A stretch of 41,060 nucleotides of DNA from Bacillota bacterium. GTDB lineage: Bacteria > Bacillota > Clostridia > Lachnospirales > Cellulosilyticaceae. The notes beneath the pieces were generated by a model that saw only the letters and a list, made by a program, of their open reading frames with translations, was not told the DNA's origin and made no database searches. Position numbers and translations under genes: made by a program. The stretch covers positions 1-41,060 of the forward strand of contig JAEWMQ010000023.1 in assembly GCA_023393125.1 (NCBI GenBank), given 5' to 3'. Shown here one piece after another: positions 8,768-17,399 of this stretch. Position 1 is the stretch's first letter, and each line of letters opens with the position of its first letter.

Positions 8768-9283
8768 TTAACGGCGAGAACATGCATTTTCACAGAATAA
8801 TATTTCACCTCTAACTACTTCTCCTCCTATATTAACGCCTGCTGTATTAATAGGGGCTGAATAAGCAAAGAACATGGCTGCTGTACCTCTTGAACACACG
8901 ATAGGACTTGCTTCTACAACCATTTCAAAACGACAGCAACCATCATCTGAAGTCATACAAAAAACACATAAAAAACCATTTTCATCTCCTGTAAAAAACA
9001 AAAGATCATTGGAGTTAAATTTTTTCCTTCTATCAAAATTAACTATGTTGACTTCTCCCTCAAATTTATCTTCATTTCTACATATACGAATATTAAAATC
9101 TACTTGTTCAGTATCAGTTATATTACACCCAACACTAGGTACACCTACACTATCCACGGTACCAAATCCCCTTACAACTTCTACTCTCCTTCTGGATCTG
9201 CTACTTTCTCTTTCTCTTTCTCTACAATCTGTACTTCTACTTCTGCCTCTATCAGATGAGCGATCACAACTCTCACAACTCAT
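8768..9283 (-). CDS. Protein with Arg/Ser-rich N-terminus, unknown function
   Basis: A 171-residue protein I do not recognise. Residues 1-35 are strikingly rich in Arg, Ser, Glu and Cys (CESCDRSSDRGRSRS, then RERERESSRSRRR), like an SR-type low-complexity tail. The rest (about 36-171) looks like a compact beta-rich domain with valine/glycine strands and Cys pairs (LCVFCMTSDDGCCRFEM) and ends in FCENACSRR. There is no signal peptide or membrane helix. The start is supported by AAAAGGAGAAG 6 bases before the ATG and a promoter at 9316-9344. A long reading frame on the opposite strand over the same bases lacks such support. The gene is a single unit with its own terminator. Confidence 0.75.
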   Translation of the reverse strand: MSCESCDRSSDRGRSRSTDCRERERESSRSRRRVEVVRGFGTVDSVGVPSVGCNITDTEQVDFNIRICRNEDKFEGEVNIVNFDRRKKFNSNDLLFFTGDENGFLCVFCMTSDDGCCRFEMVVEASPIVCSRGTAAMFFAYSAPINTAGVNIGGEVVRGEILFCENACSRR

Positions 9284-9315
9284 GTTAGCTTCTCCTTTTC
9301 AGACTCACTCCTTAT

Positions 9316-9344
9316 ATTATATGTTAACTTTTCTAATATGTTTA
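9316..9344 (-). promoter_or_regulatory. Promoter of the Arg/Ser-rich protein gene
   Basis: On the minus strand, TAAACA (9339-9344), a 17-base spacer and TATAAT (9316-9321). The -10 is perfect and the -35 matches four of six bases. Confidence 0.5.
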
Positions 9345-9417
9345 CTTTATAAGGTTCTATACACTGATTTAATGCCTTCTTCAATTTATTTCTTAACTAC
9401 AAATTTCATGTTTTACC

Positions 9418-9446
9418 TTTACAAACCTTCTTTTTAATTCTATAAT
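9418..9446 (+). promoter_or_regulatory. Promoter of ileS and its T-box leader
   Basis: TTTACA at 9418-9423, a 17-base spacer and TATAAT at 9441-9446. Transcription would start near 9453, giving a leader of about 335 bases before ileS. Confidence 0.7.
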
Positions 9447-9482
9447 GTTAATATTAATTTTTATATGTTAACAAACACAATG

Positions 9483-9740
9483 AAAAGGACTAGTACTATT
9501 TTTGATGCGTCAAAGCGAGTGGGGTCGGTGGAAGCCCATACGATAGAAAATACGAAGAATCACCTTGGAGTGGCAGACCGAAAATAGATTGATATCTAAG
9601 TAGGCTCTGACGGTTTCCTACCGTTACCGTAAGGAAAGGTATAACGAGCGGCCTTTAAATAAGGCAAATCAGGTGGTACCGCGGAAGATGACTTTATAGT
9701 GCTCTTTCGTCCTGTTAATGGATGAGGGAGCTTTTTTGAT
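9483..9740 (+). promoter_or_regulatory. T-box riboswitch, isoleucine-specific
   Basis: The T-box sequence AGGTGGTACCGCGG is at 9671-9684. Upstream lie Stem I landmarks: GGACTAGTA at the base, an AG-rich bulge, the apical GGTCGGTGGAAGCC type loop, and GAATCACCTTGGAG, where ATC (9559-9561) sits in the specifier position and reads isoleucine. Downstream, GCTCTTTCGTCC (9701-9712) pairs with GGATGAGGGAGC (9720-9731) and is followed by six T (9732-9737), forming the terminator. Uncharged tRNA-Ile should stabilise the antiterminator and let ileS be transcribed. Confidence 0.95.
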
Positions 9741-9787
9741 GCTCTGAAATCCAACACCATTTATATTATTTATTTAGGAGGATGACT

Positions 9788-12700
9788 ATGTACAAAAAAG
9801 TTGACACTGCCCTTAACTTCGTAGACAGAGAGCTTGAAGTCTTAGAGTTTTGGAAGAAACATAACGTATTTGAAGAATCAATTAAATCTAGAGAAGGTGG
9901 CCCTGTATTTACATTTTACGATGGACCTCCTACAGCCAATGGTAAACCACACATTGGACATATCTTAACTCGTACAATGAAAGATATTATGCCACGTTAT
10001 AAAACCATGAAAGGCTATAAAGTACTTCGTAAAGCTGGTTGGGATACTCACGGTCTTCCAGTAGAGCTTGAAGTAGAGAAACTTCTTGGTATTAGTGGTA
10101 AACCACAAATCGAAGAATATGGTATTGAACCTTTCATCTCTAAATGTAAAGAAAGTGTTTGGAAATACCAAAGCGAATGGGAAAAGATGTCTGACCGTGT
10201 AGGTTACTGGGTAGATATGGAAAATCCATATGTTACTTATGATAACAACTACATCGAATCAGTATGGTGGTCACTTCGCCAGATTTGGGATAAAGACCTT
10301 ATCTACAAAGGTCACAAAATCGTACCTTACTGCCCACGTTGTGGAACATCTCTTTCTTCTCACGAAGTGGCTCAAGGCTATAAAGATATTAAAGATCAAA
10401 CAGCTACATGTAAATTCAAAGTAGTAGGTGAAGAAAACACTTACCTCTTAGCTTGGACAACAACACCATGGACACTTCCATCTAACGTTGGTCTTTGTGT
10501 AAATCCAGAACACACTTATGTAAGAGCTACACTTGACGGTTCTACCTATATCTTAGCAGAAGCTTTAGTGGAAGCTGTTCTTGGCACAGAAGGCGTAGAA
10601 ATTGTTTCTAAATTTGCAGGTAAAGATTTATGCGGCACAGAATACGAACCACTCTTTACTTGTGCTAAAGTAGATAAAAAAGCATTCTTTGTAGTAGCTG
10701 ATAACTATGTAACACTTACAGATGGTACAGGTATCGTACACATTGCTCCTGCCTTCGGTGAAGATGATGCTAGAGTAGGCCGTGCAAATGGTCTTCCATT
10801 CGTACAACTTGTTAACGAGCAAGGTCACTTTACAGAAGAATTCACAGCGCAATTCCCTCAGCTTAAAGATGTATTCGTTAAAAATGCAGACCCAGAAATT
10901 CTTAAATATTTAAAAGAACAAGGTACTTTATTTAAAGCCATGCCTCATACACACAGCTACCCACACTGCTGGAGATGTGATACACCACTTCTCTACTACG
11001 CACGTGACACATGGTTCATCGAAATGACTAAAGTTCGTGATCGTTTAGTAGCTAATAATAAAACAGTAAACTGGATGCCTGAATCAATTGGTGAAGGACG
11101 TTTTGGAAACTTCCTTGAAGGTGTTATTGACTGGGGACTTTCTCGTTCAAGATACTGGGGTACGCCACTTCCAATTTGGGAATGTAAATGTGGTCACAAA
11201 CACTTAATCGGAAGCATCGAAGAGCTTAAATCAATGAGTTCTAACTGCCCAGACAATATCGAACTTCATAAACCATATATTGATAACGTTCATCTTAACT
11301 GTCCAAAATGTAATGGTACAATGACAAGAGTTGCTGACGTTATTGACTGCTGGTATGATAGTGGTTCAATGCCATTTGCACAACTTCACTATCCATTTGA
11401 AAACAAAGAAGTATTTGAAGAAAACTTCCCAGCTGACTTCATCTCAGAAGCTGTTGACCAAACTCGTGGATGGTTCTATACCTTAATGGCTATCTCAACT
11501 CTTATCTTCGATAGAGCACCATATAAAAATGTTATCGTTCTTGGTCACGTAGGTGACAAAGATGGTGTTAAAATGAGTAAGCACAAAGGTAATGTAGTAG
11601 ATCCTTGGTCAGTTCTTGACGTACAAGGCGCCGATGCTGTTCGTTGGTACTTCTACTCTGCTTCTGCTCCATGGCTTCCAAGCAGATTTGCTGGTGAAAA
11701 TGTAAGTGAATCTCAACGTAAATTCATGGGTACTTTCTGGAACACTTATGCCTTCTATGTACTTTATGCAAACATTGATGAGTTTGACCCAACTAAGTAT
11801 GAACTTAAATATGATACATTAAACATGATGGATAAATGGGTCCTTTCTAAACTTCACACACTTGTAAAATCAGTAGATGAAGACCTTGAAAACTACCGTA
11901 TCTTTGAAGCTGCTCGTGATATGCAAGACTTTATTGATGAAGTATCTAACTGGTATGTACGTCGCTCTCGTGAGAGATTCTGGCAAAGTGATATGCCACA
12001 AGATAAGATTAACGCTTACAAGACACTTCATACTGTACTTGTAACCCTTGCAAAACTTGCGGCACCATTTACACCATTTATGGCAGAGCAAATTTATCAA
12101 AACCTTGTAAAATCAGTAGATGCTGATGCTCCAGCTAGTGTTCACTTATGTGACTTCCCAGTATATGATGAATCTATGATTAACAAGGAACTTGAAAAAT
12201 ATATGAATGAAGTTCTTGAAATCGTAGTTCTTGGACGTAGCTGCCGTAATGAAAGTGGTATCAAAAACCGTCAACCAATCGGTACACTTTATGTAGGCGC
12301 TACAGAAGTACTTCCTCAGGAGTTCATCGATATCGTAGCTGAAGAATTAAATGTTAAACACGTAGAATTCACTACAGAAGCTGCTGAATATATTTCTTAC
12401 AGCTTCAAACCACAAATGCGTACGTTAGGGCCAAAATACGGTAAAATGCTAAATAGCATTAGAACTGCTCTTACAGAACTTGATGGAACAGTTGCTATGG
12501 CAGAGCTTAATGAAACAGGCGTTCTTAAACTTACAATTGAAGGTTCTGAAATCGAACTTACTAAAGAAGACCTCTTAATTAGTACAGCTCAAAAAGAAGG
12601 TTATGTAGCTGCTGCTGATAAAGGTTATACAGTAGTAATCGATACAAACCTTACAGAAGAACTTCTTGAAGAAGGTTTCGTACGTGAAATCATCTCTAAA

Positions 12701-12919
12701 ATTCAAACTATGAGAAAAGAAGCTGACTTCGAAGTTCAAGATCACATTGAAGTAGCTTACACAGGTAATGATAAAGTAGCTGCTATCATGGCTAAAAATG
12801 CTGATTACATTGCTTCTGAAGTACTCGCTAATAGCGTAGTAGCAGGAACAGTAGACGGGTACACTAAAGATTGGAAAATCAATGGTGAAGAAGTTACTTT
12901 CTCTGTAAAAAAAGCTTAA
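9788..12919 (+). CDS. ileS: Isoleucyl-tRNA synthetase
   Basis: A 1043-residue class I synthetase that charges tRNA-Ile. The HIGH-type motif is PPTANGKPHIGHIL near residue 47-60 and the KMSKS-type motif is KDGVKMSKHKGNVV near residue 600. The editing domain lies between them, and an anticodon-binding domain (NWYVRRSRERFW) follows. CPRCG, CWRCD, CKCG and CPKC pairs could bind zinc. The length and lack of a short C-terminal zinc tail suggest the longer, type 2 (eukaryote-like) IleRS; this is inference. AGGAGG at 9776-9781 touches an ATG at 9782, too close to use, so I chose the second ATG at 9788, 6 bases downstream. It is controlled by the T-box leader. Confidence 0.97.
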   Translation: MYKKVDTALNFVDRELEVLEFWKKHNVFEESIKSREGGPVFTFYDGPPTANGKPHIGHILTRTMKDIMPRYKTMKGYKVLRKAGWDTHGLPVELEVEKLLGISGKPQIEEYGIEPFISKCKESVWKYQSEWEKMSDRVGYWVDMENPYVTYDNNYIESVWWSLRQIWDKDLIYKGHKIVPYCPRCGTSLSSHEVAQGYKDIKDQTATCKFKVVGEENTYLLAWTTTPWTLPSNVGLCVNPEHTYVRATLDGSTYILAEALVEAVLGTEGVEIVSKFAGKDLCGTEYEPLFTCAKVDKKAFFVVADNYVTLTDGTGIVHIAPAFGEDDARVGRANGLPFVQLVNEQGHFTEEFTAQFPQLKDVFVKNADPEILKYLKEQGTLFKAMPHTHSYPHCWRCDTPLLYYARDTWFIEMTKVRDRLVANNKTVNWMPESIGEGRFGNFLEGVIDWGLSRSRYWGTPLPIWECKCGHKHLIGSIEELKSMSSNCPDNIELHKPYIDNVHLNCPKCNGTMTRVADVIDCWYDSGSMPFAQLHYPFENKEVFEENFPADFISEAVDQTRGWFYTLMAISTLIFDRAPYKNVIVLGHVGDKDGVKMSKHKGNVVDPWSVLDVQGADAVRWYFYSASAPWLPSRFAGENVSESQRKFMGTFWNTYAFYVLYANIDEFDPTKYELKYDTLNMMDKWVLSKLHTLVKSVDEDLENYRIFEAARDMQDFIDEVSNWYVRRSRERFWQSDMPQDKINAYKTLHTVLVTLAKLAAPFTPFMAEQIYQNLVKSVDADAPASVHLCDFPVYDESMINKELEKYMNEVLEIVVLGRSCRNESGIKNRQPIGTLYVGATEVLPQEFIDIVAEELNVKHVEFTTEAAEYISYSFKPQMRTLGPKYGKMLNSIRTALTELDGTVAMAELNETGVLKLTIEGSEIELTKEDLLISTAQKEGYVAAADKGYTVVIDTNLTEELLEEGFVREIISKIQTMRKEADFEVQDHIEVAYTGNDKVAAIMAKNADYIASEVLANSVVAGTVDGYTKDWKINGEEVTFSVKKA

Positions 12920-12940
12920 AAATGCTTGCTACCAATTAAA

Positions 12941-12983
12941 TACCGGAGTGCCATATAACTGATGGTTATATGGCACTCCGGTA
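12941..12983. terminator. Bidirectional terminator between ileS and the receptor operon
   Basis: Perfect 19-base arms at 12941-12959 and 12965-12983 with loop TGATG. The plus-strand tail is TTTTAT. The facing minus-strand operon ends at 13013, so it can serve both. Confidence 0.9.
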
Positions 12984-13012
12984 TTTTATATTACATCCTA
13001 TTTTTCATATTA

Positions 13013-14539
13013 CTATTTTAAAACACCTTGAATCTCTCTAACGACTTCATCAAGCCCATCTATCTGAGTAACAATTTGTTCAATGGCCTTCCTATTTTCC
13101 TCTATTAGGCTAGCAATATTTTCTACTCTATTCACTTGCTCTTCAATACTATTAATAACATCATTATTATATTCAACTACTTCATTGGTATGAGCAGCCT
13201 GTTCTTTAGTAAGCTCGTCTATATGCTCTACTCTTTCAGCTGAATCTTGTAATTTTAATACCATTGAACCTAGCATTTCTGCTGTTTCACAAGTGAGTTT
13301 ATTTTGTTCTTGTATTTGTCCTACATTTTTCACCATTAGACTCTCTACTAATGCAGTATCCTGTTTAAATGCTTGAACTACTTCATTAACATTCTGAAGG
13401 GATTGCGCCGTATTTTCGGATAACTTCTTAACCTGATCTGCTACCACAGCAAATCCACGTCCTTCTTCTCCTGCTCTCGCAGCTTCTATGGATGCATTTA
13501 GTGCTAAAAGATTTGTTTCTTGTGCTATATTTTCTATAAGTCTTAGAAGCTCATCTATCTTCTTCACCTTATTCTCTAAAATTTGCATAACCTCTAATGT
13601 ATGAGTTGTAGCCTTCTCTATAGCTACGCTAATATTAAGCACATGATTGAGTGCCTTTCCATTTTGATCTGAAATCTCTACAATTTCTTTTGATATGACC
13701 TTAGTCTCTTCCATCTTATCAGAAATATTTTCCACCTTATCTTGTAAAAGTGAAAGATTCTGCTTACTATACTTAGATTTTTCTAGCATTTGATCGTTAT
13801 CATTAACAATATGTTCACTCACACTGCTCATTTCTTCCATGGAAGCACTTTCTTCTTGTGTAATACCTACTAAAGTATTAGAAGCTGATTGGAGCTTCAC
13901 CATAAGTACATTAACTTTACTAATAATGGATGTAAGACGCTCTGTGTTCTCATCCATTAACTCTTGCCCTACATTAGCTAATATATGCCCTGAGAAATAG
14001 TTACTTATCACAGCACCTGAAGCACCTAATACTAATACTAGTGCTCTTGCAATCCATTCATCTATATCCGTTGCTGCCTGTAAACCTTCAAGTGAGTGAG
14101 TAAAAAAGAATATTAGGATGATAATTAAATATGCAATGGTACATTTCAAAGTAAGTTTATAATCTTGAAATACACCTATTATCATTAAGAAAAATACAAA
14201 AATCACCCACATAAGCTGGCAGGGCATCAAATTAATAATGAAAGTATAATTAATAATACAAATAGCAGAAACAGAATACTTTAAAATATTATAATTTGCT
14301 ATTAAAACTTCATCTGTAACAAATACCTTCTTATACACCCATGTAAAACCTATGATTTCAAAAATACAGACTATAATAAATAATCCAAATGCCCATCTAG
14401 GTACTGAGCTATATAACCCAAGCATTAAGCACATAATGCATGCTAATATAGCTGAAAAAATAGCACTAGTTGCTATAAAGTAAATTGCTTTTGATACCTT
14501 CTTTTTATAAAATTCTAAGGTATTAAATTGATCTTTCAT
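13013..14539 (-). CDS. Methyl-accepting chemotaxis protein, membrane-embedded input
   Basis: A 508-residue receptor. Six hydrophobic helices fill residues 18-182 with only short loops, so there is no extracytoplasmic ligand domain. A cytoplasmic coiled-coil signalling domain follows; its hairpin tip is IAQETNLLALNASIEAARAG and EEGRGFAVVADQVKKLSENT (about 338-377), the part that binds CheA and CheW. There is no recognisable HAMP domain between membrane and coil. It is the last gene of an operon with the acyl-CoA ligase and the KAS III-like gene (26-base gap), an unusual partnership for a receptor. TAGGAG precedes the ATG. The ligand is unknown; a lipid-like or membrane-state cue would fit the context but is conjecture. 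Confidence 0.93.
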   Translation of the reverse strand: MKDQFNTLEFYKKKVSKAIYFIATSAIFSAILACIMCLMLGLYSSVPRWAFGLFIIVCIFEIIGFTWVYKKVFVTDEVLIANYNILKYSVSAICIINYTFIINLMPCQLMWVIFVFFLMIIGVFQDYKLTLKCTIAYLIIILIFFFTHSLEGLQAATDIDEWIARALVLVLGASGAVISNYFSGHILANVGQELMDENTERLTSIISKVNVLMVKLQSASNTLVGITQEESASMEEMSSVSEHIVNDNDQMLEKSKYSKQNLSLLQDKVENISDKMEETKVISKEIVEISDQNGKALNHVLNISVAIEKATTHTLEVMQILENKVKKIDELLRLIENIAQETNLLALNASIEAARAGEEGRGFAVVADQVKKLSENTAQSLQNVNEVVQAFKQDTALVESLMVKNVGQIQEQNKLTCETAEMLGSMVLKLQDSAERVEHIDELTKEQAAHTNEVVEYNNDVINSIEEQVNRVENIASLIEENRKAIEQIVTQIDGLDEVVREIQGVLK

Positions 14540-14565
14540 TCTGTTTCTCCTATTCTGTTATAAAT

Positions 14566-16131
14566 TTAAATTGATTGTATCAATTTAAATTTTTGTATCT
14601 TACCACTTCCTGTAACAGGAAATTTTTCTATTATTCTAATGTATTTAGGTCTTTTACATTTTAATAAGTGGGTTGCTACATATTTCTCTATATCTACTAT
14701 AACTTCATCTTTTTTTAATGCTTGACCTACTTCATCTAAAATAACAAATGCAGCCATCTCTTGCCCCATAATATCATCAGCAATCCCTACCACTACTGCA
14801 TCTTTGATTCTTGAATATTGCTTAAGACTTCTTTCTATATCAGCTGGAGAAATATTTTCTCCTCCCCTAATAATAATATCCTTCTTTCTTCCAGTAATCT
14901 TTAAATAACCTTCTTCGTCTAATGTACCTAAATCTCCTGTATGCATCCAGTCATCTATAATAACCTGATTTGTGGCTTCTTGATTTTTATAGTATCCATG
15001 CATAAAATACTTTGACTTTATTAATATTTCTCCTTGCGCATAGGCCGGTACCTCTTGAAGCTTGTCATCGACAATCTTTACTTCTACTCCTTCTATAACC
15101 CTTCCTACTGTTGTCTTAACCTTTTCAATAGGGTCTCCTATTCTTACTTGAGTATAGCCACAAGCTTCTGATTGTCCATATAACGGTACGATATTTTTCA
15201 TATTCATTCTATTTATAATATCTTCCATTACTTCTTCCTCACAATGAGAACCTGCTATCATTCCCTTATCTAACGATTCGAACTTTCTATCACCCATTTT
15301 ATTTAAGATTAACTTAAACATAGTAGGTACGCCATGAAAACATGTACACTTCTCTTCAATTAATGCAGTTATTGCTCTCTCTGTACTAAACTTTTTCATA
15401 ATCACCAGACTACCTCCTACCATGAAGGGTAAAAGGCAGGAAAAGAAACACCCCATTACATGATACATTGGTAGAGACGAAAATAATTTATCTTCACTTG
15501 TATAATTAAATAATTCTCCCACCTTTTTCATATTATTAAGTACCTTGTAATGTACTGACATTACTGCCTTCGGCCTTCCTGTTGTCCCTGATGTATATTG
15601 CAAGGCTAAAACATCATCATATCTCACTTTTTTTCTAGCCTCATCTAAATCCTTCTCGTCTATCTGTTCCCCATTTTCTATAAATGCCTTAAAGCTCATA
15701 TGTATTCCTTTTGAGCACTGACTTTGCCTATCAACTAAAACTACTAAACCTAAGCCCATTTGTGCTTCATTACATCTTATTTTAGTATAAGTTGTTTCAT
15801 CAGTAATAACTACCTTTGCATCAGCATATTGTATTTCGTACAAAAGTCCTTCCTCAGTATTCTCATGGTTTAAACAAACAGGAACTGCTCCAATATTAAT
15901 AAGTGCCAAAAATGTAGCTATCCAAGTAGCACTATTAGGAAAGACTAAAGCAACATGAGTTCCTCTAGTGATATGACTACCTATTAATGCTTTTTCTATT
16001 AGCTTTGATTTATAGAGTAAATCTCTATAGGTATATCTAGTATGTTCACTTATATCTATAATGGCTATCTTATCTTCATTTTCAATAAGCCTTTCTTGTA
16101 AGTAACGGCCCCAAGTCTCTTTTATTAACAT
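14566..16131 (-). CDS. Acyl-CoA/AMP-dependent ligase (class I adenylate-forming)
   Basis: A 521-residue enzyme that activates a carboxylic acid as acyl-AMP and normally passes it to CoA or a carrier protein. Core motifs appear in order: LQYTSGTTGRPKAVM (P-loop, about 177-191), YGQSEACGYTQ (about 317), MHTGDLGTLDEEGYLKITGR, DIIIRGGENISP, and the C-terminal PVTGSGKIQKFKL with the catalytic-type Lys. This places it with medium/long-chain acyl-CoA synthetases; the exact substrate cannot be read. I chose the ATG at 16131, preceded by AAGGG, instead of the in-frame GTG at 16140 that overlaps it. The KAS III-like gene ends 41 bases upstream and the receptor follows, implying one transcript. No acyl-carrier gene is present. 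Confidence 0.9.
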   Translation of the reverse strand: MLIKETWGRYLQERLIENEDKIAIIDISEHTRYTYRDLLYKSKLIEKALIGSHITRGTHVALVFPNSATWIATFLALINIGAVPVCLNHENTEEGLLYEIQYADAKVVITDETTYTKIRCNEAQMGLGLVVLVDRQSQCSKGIHMSFKAFIENGEQIDEKDLDEARKKVRYDDVLALQYTSGTTGRPKAVMSVHYKVLNNMKKVGELFNYTSEDKLFSSLPMYHVMGCFFSCLLPFMVGGSLVIMKKFSTERAITALIEEKCTCFHGVPTMFKLILNKMGDRKFESLDKGMIAGSHCEEEVMEDIINRMNMKNIVPLYGQSEACGYTQVRIGDPIEKVKTTVGRVIEGVEVKIVDDKLQEVPAYAQGEILIKSKYFMHGYYKNQEATNQVIIDDWMHTGDLGTLDEEGYLKITGRKKDIIIRGGENISPADIERSLKQYSRIKDAVVVGIADDIMGQEMAAFVILDEVGQALKKDEVIVDIEKYVATHLLKCKRPKYIRIIEKFPVTGSGKIQKFKLIQSI

Positions 16132-16172
16132 TGATTTCACCCTTCTTATCTAGTCCTATTTATGCTCTTTAC

Positions 16173-17135
16173 TTAATATTTCATTTCTAATACAACATGC
16201 TGGGTTCCAGCTCCATAAGTCCATAGAAGAAAAGTATCTCCTCTATTAAGCTTCCCTTGTTCGATACCTGCTTTTAATGCAAGTATTGGACTGCTTGCCC
16301 CTGTGTAGCCATATTGATTTCCTATATAAGGCACCTTTTCAGCATCAATCTGACTCATCTCTATATACTTTTGACAATTAACATATGCAAATTGAGACAT
16401 ACAAATAAGCTTCATATTATCTATTTTATCTTGACTATATTTCTCGGCAATTAAATTTGCACCTAGCTCAACTCTCGCATCTAGCTGAGGGTCTGTATAT
16501 AAAACCGGATTTGGTCTTGAATATCCATCTTTTGGATAAACAATATTCATTCCCATTGTTTTATCCATAAGAAAATATCTTGATTGTATGCCACTTTCAT
16601 CATCTCTTTCTAGAATAACCGCACAACCAATATCCCCCAGGCATCCAAAGAATGGAGAATCCTTTTCTACATTAAAATTCGAATTGCAATCTCCTTGTAC
16701 AACTAAAATTTTGTTTATTTCTTCATCTGTATTAAAATATCTATCTGCCATGTCAAGAGCTACTAACATTCCTGTACAATTCACATTCATATCTAAGCAA
16801 TTGACTGTATCTTTTCCTCCTCCTAAAGTATCAAATATCATCCTTGCCATAGTAGGAGATACGTATTCTGGTGTATGTGATATGCAAATAACCATATCAA
16901 TATCTTCAACATTTACCTTGTTTTCTTCTATAGCCTTTTTAGATGCCTCAATAGCTAATGATAAACTTGTTTGTGTTTCATCAGCTATATATCTTATATC
17001 TCTCCCCATAACATCATGTAGAAAGTGTCTGCTTCGTTCTCTACTAGCCTCATCTATTTGATTTAGATAGTAGTCATTACCTAGCTTTCTATTTCCTAAT
17101 GAAATTCCAATATTTGATAAAATTCGATATCCCAT
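16173..17135 (-). CDS. KAS III (FabH)-like enzyme with altered active site
   Basis: A 320-residue thiolase-fold protein of the 3-oxoacyl-ACP synthase III type. The acyl-accepting Cys is retained in NVNCTGMLVAL (Cys120). By alignment to FabH the catalytic His motif (HQAN) reads SQFA (Ser247-Ala250), and the catalytic Asn motif (HGNTSAAS) reads YGYTGASS (Tyr277 for Asn). Thus the decarboxylating His-Asn pair appears lost while the Cys and fold remain. KAS III relatives with altered triads can act as acyltransferases or use other acceptors, so classic fatty-acid initiation is unlikely. First gene of the operon with the ligase and the chemotaxis receptor. GGAGGG sits about 8 bases before the ATG. 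Confidence 0.85.
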   Translation of the reverse strand: MGYRILSNIGISLGNRKLGNDYYLNQIDEASRERSRHFLHDVMGRDIRYIADETQTSLSLAIEASKKAIEENKVNVEDIDMVICISHTPEYVSPTMARMIFDTLGGGKDTVNCLDMNVNCTGMLVALDMADRYFNTDEEINKILVVQGDCNSNFNVEKDSPFFGCLGDIGCAVILERDDESGIQSRYFLMDKTMGMNIVYPKDGYSRPNPVLYTDPQLDARVELGANLIAEKYSQDKIDNMKLICMSQFAYVNCQKYIEMSQIDAEKVPYIGNQYGYTGASSPILALKAGIEQGKLNRGDTFLLWTYGAGTQHVVLEMKY

Positions 17136-17309
17136 AACTTTTCCCTCCAGTTTCGACTTAACATTTCTAATAATAATACATTATTTTTAAAAATATTATA
17201 ATTATTGTCATTTTTATTTATAACAAGTATTTTTATTCATATTTTTTTATCTAATAACAGCCTTGGTACTAGATTCTGGTATAATTAATACTTTTAAATT
17301 CCAATAAAT

Positions 17310-17351
17310 AAGAGGCCTATAAAACTAGCTTTGCTAGCTTATAGACCTCTT
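17310..17351 (-). terminator. Hairpin terminator of the GH74 gene
   Basis: TAAGAGGCCTATAA (about 17310-17323) pairs with TTATAGACCTCTTA (about 17339-17352), one mismatch, with an inner CTAGC/GCTAG stem. The T tract on the minus strand is weak (TTATTTATT). Confidence 0.6.
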
Positions 17352-17356
17352 ACTAT

Positions 17357-17389
17357 TTAATATTAATATTAATATTAATATTAATATTT
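17357..17389. repeat. Six-base microsatellite (TTAATA)n
   Basis: About five exact copies of the six-base unit TTAATA lie between the GH74 stop codon and its terminator hairpin. This is slippage-prone DNA with no coding content. Confidence 0.85.
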
Positions 17390-17399
17390 ATTATGTCTT

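Noticed and set aside
8874..9437. Long plus-strand reading frame over the Arg/Ser-rich protein gene
   Set aside because: It is opposite a gene with promoter, ribosome site and terminator; its Ser/Leu-rich product is the mirror of the Arg/Ser/Glu run, and it has no ribosome site.
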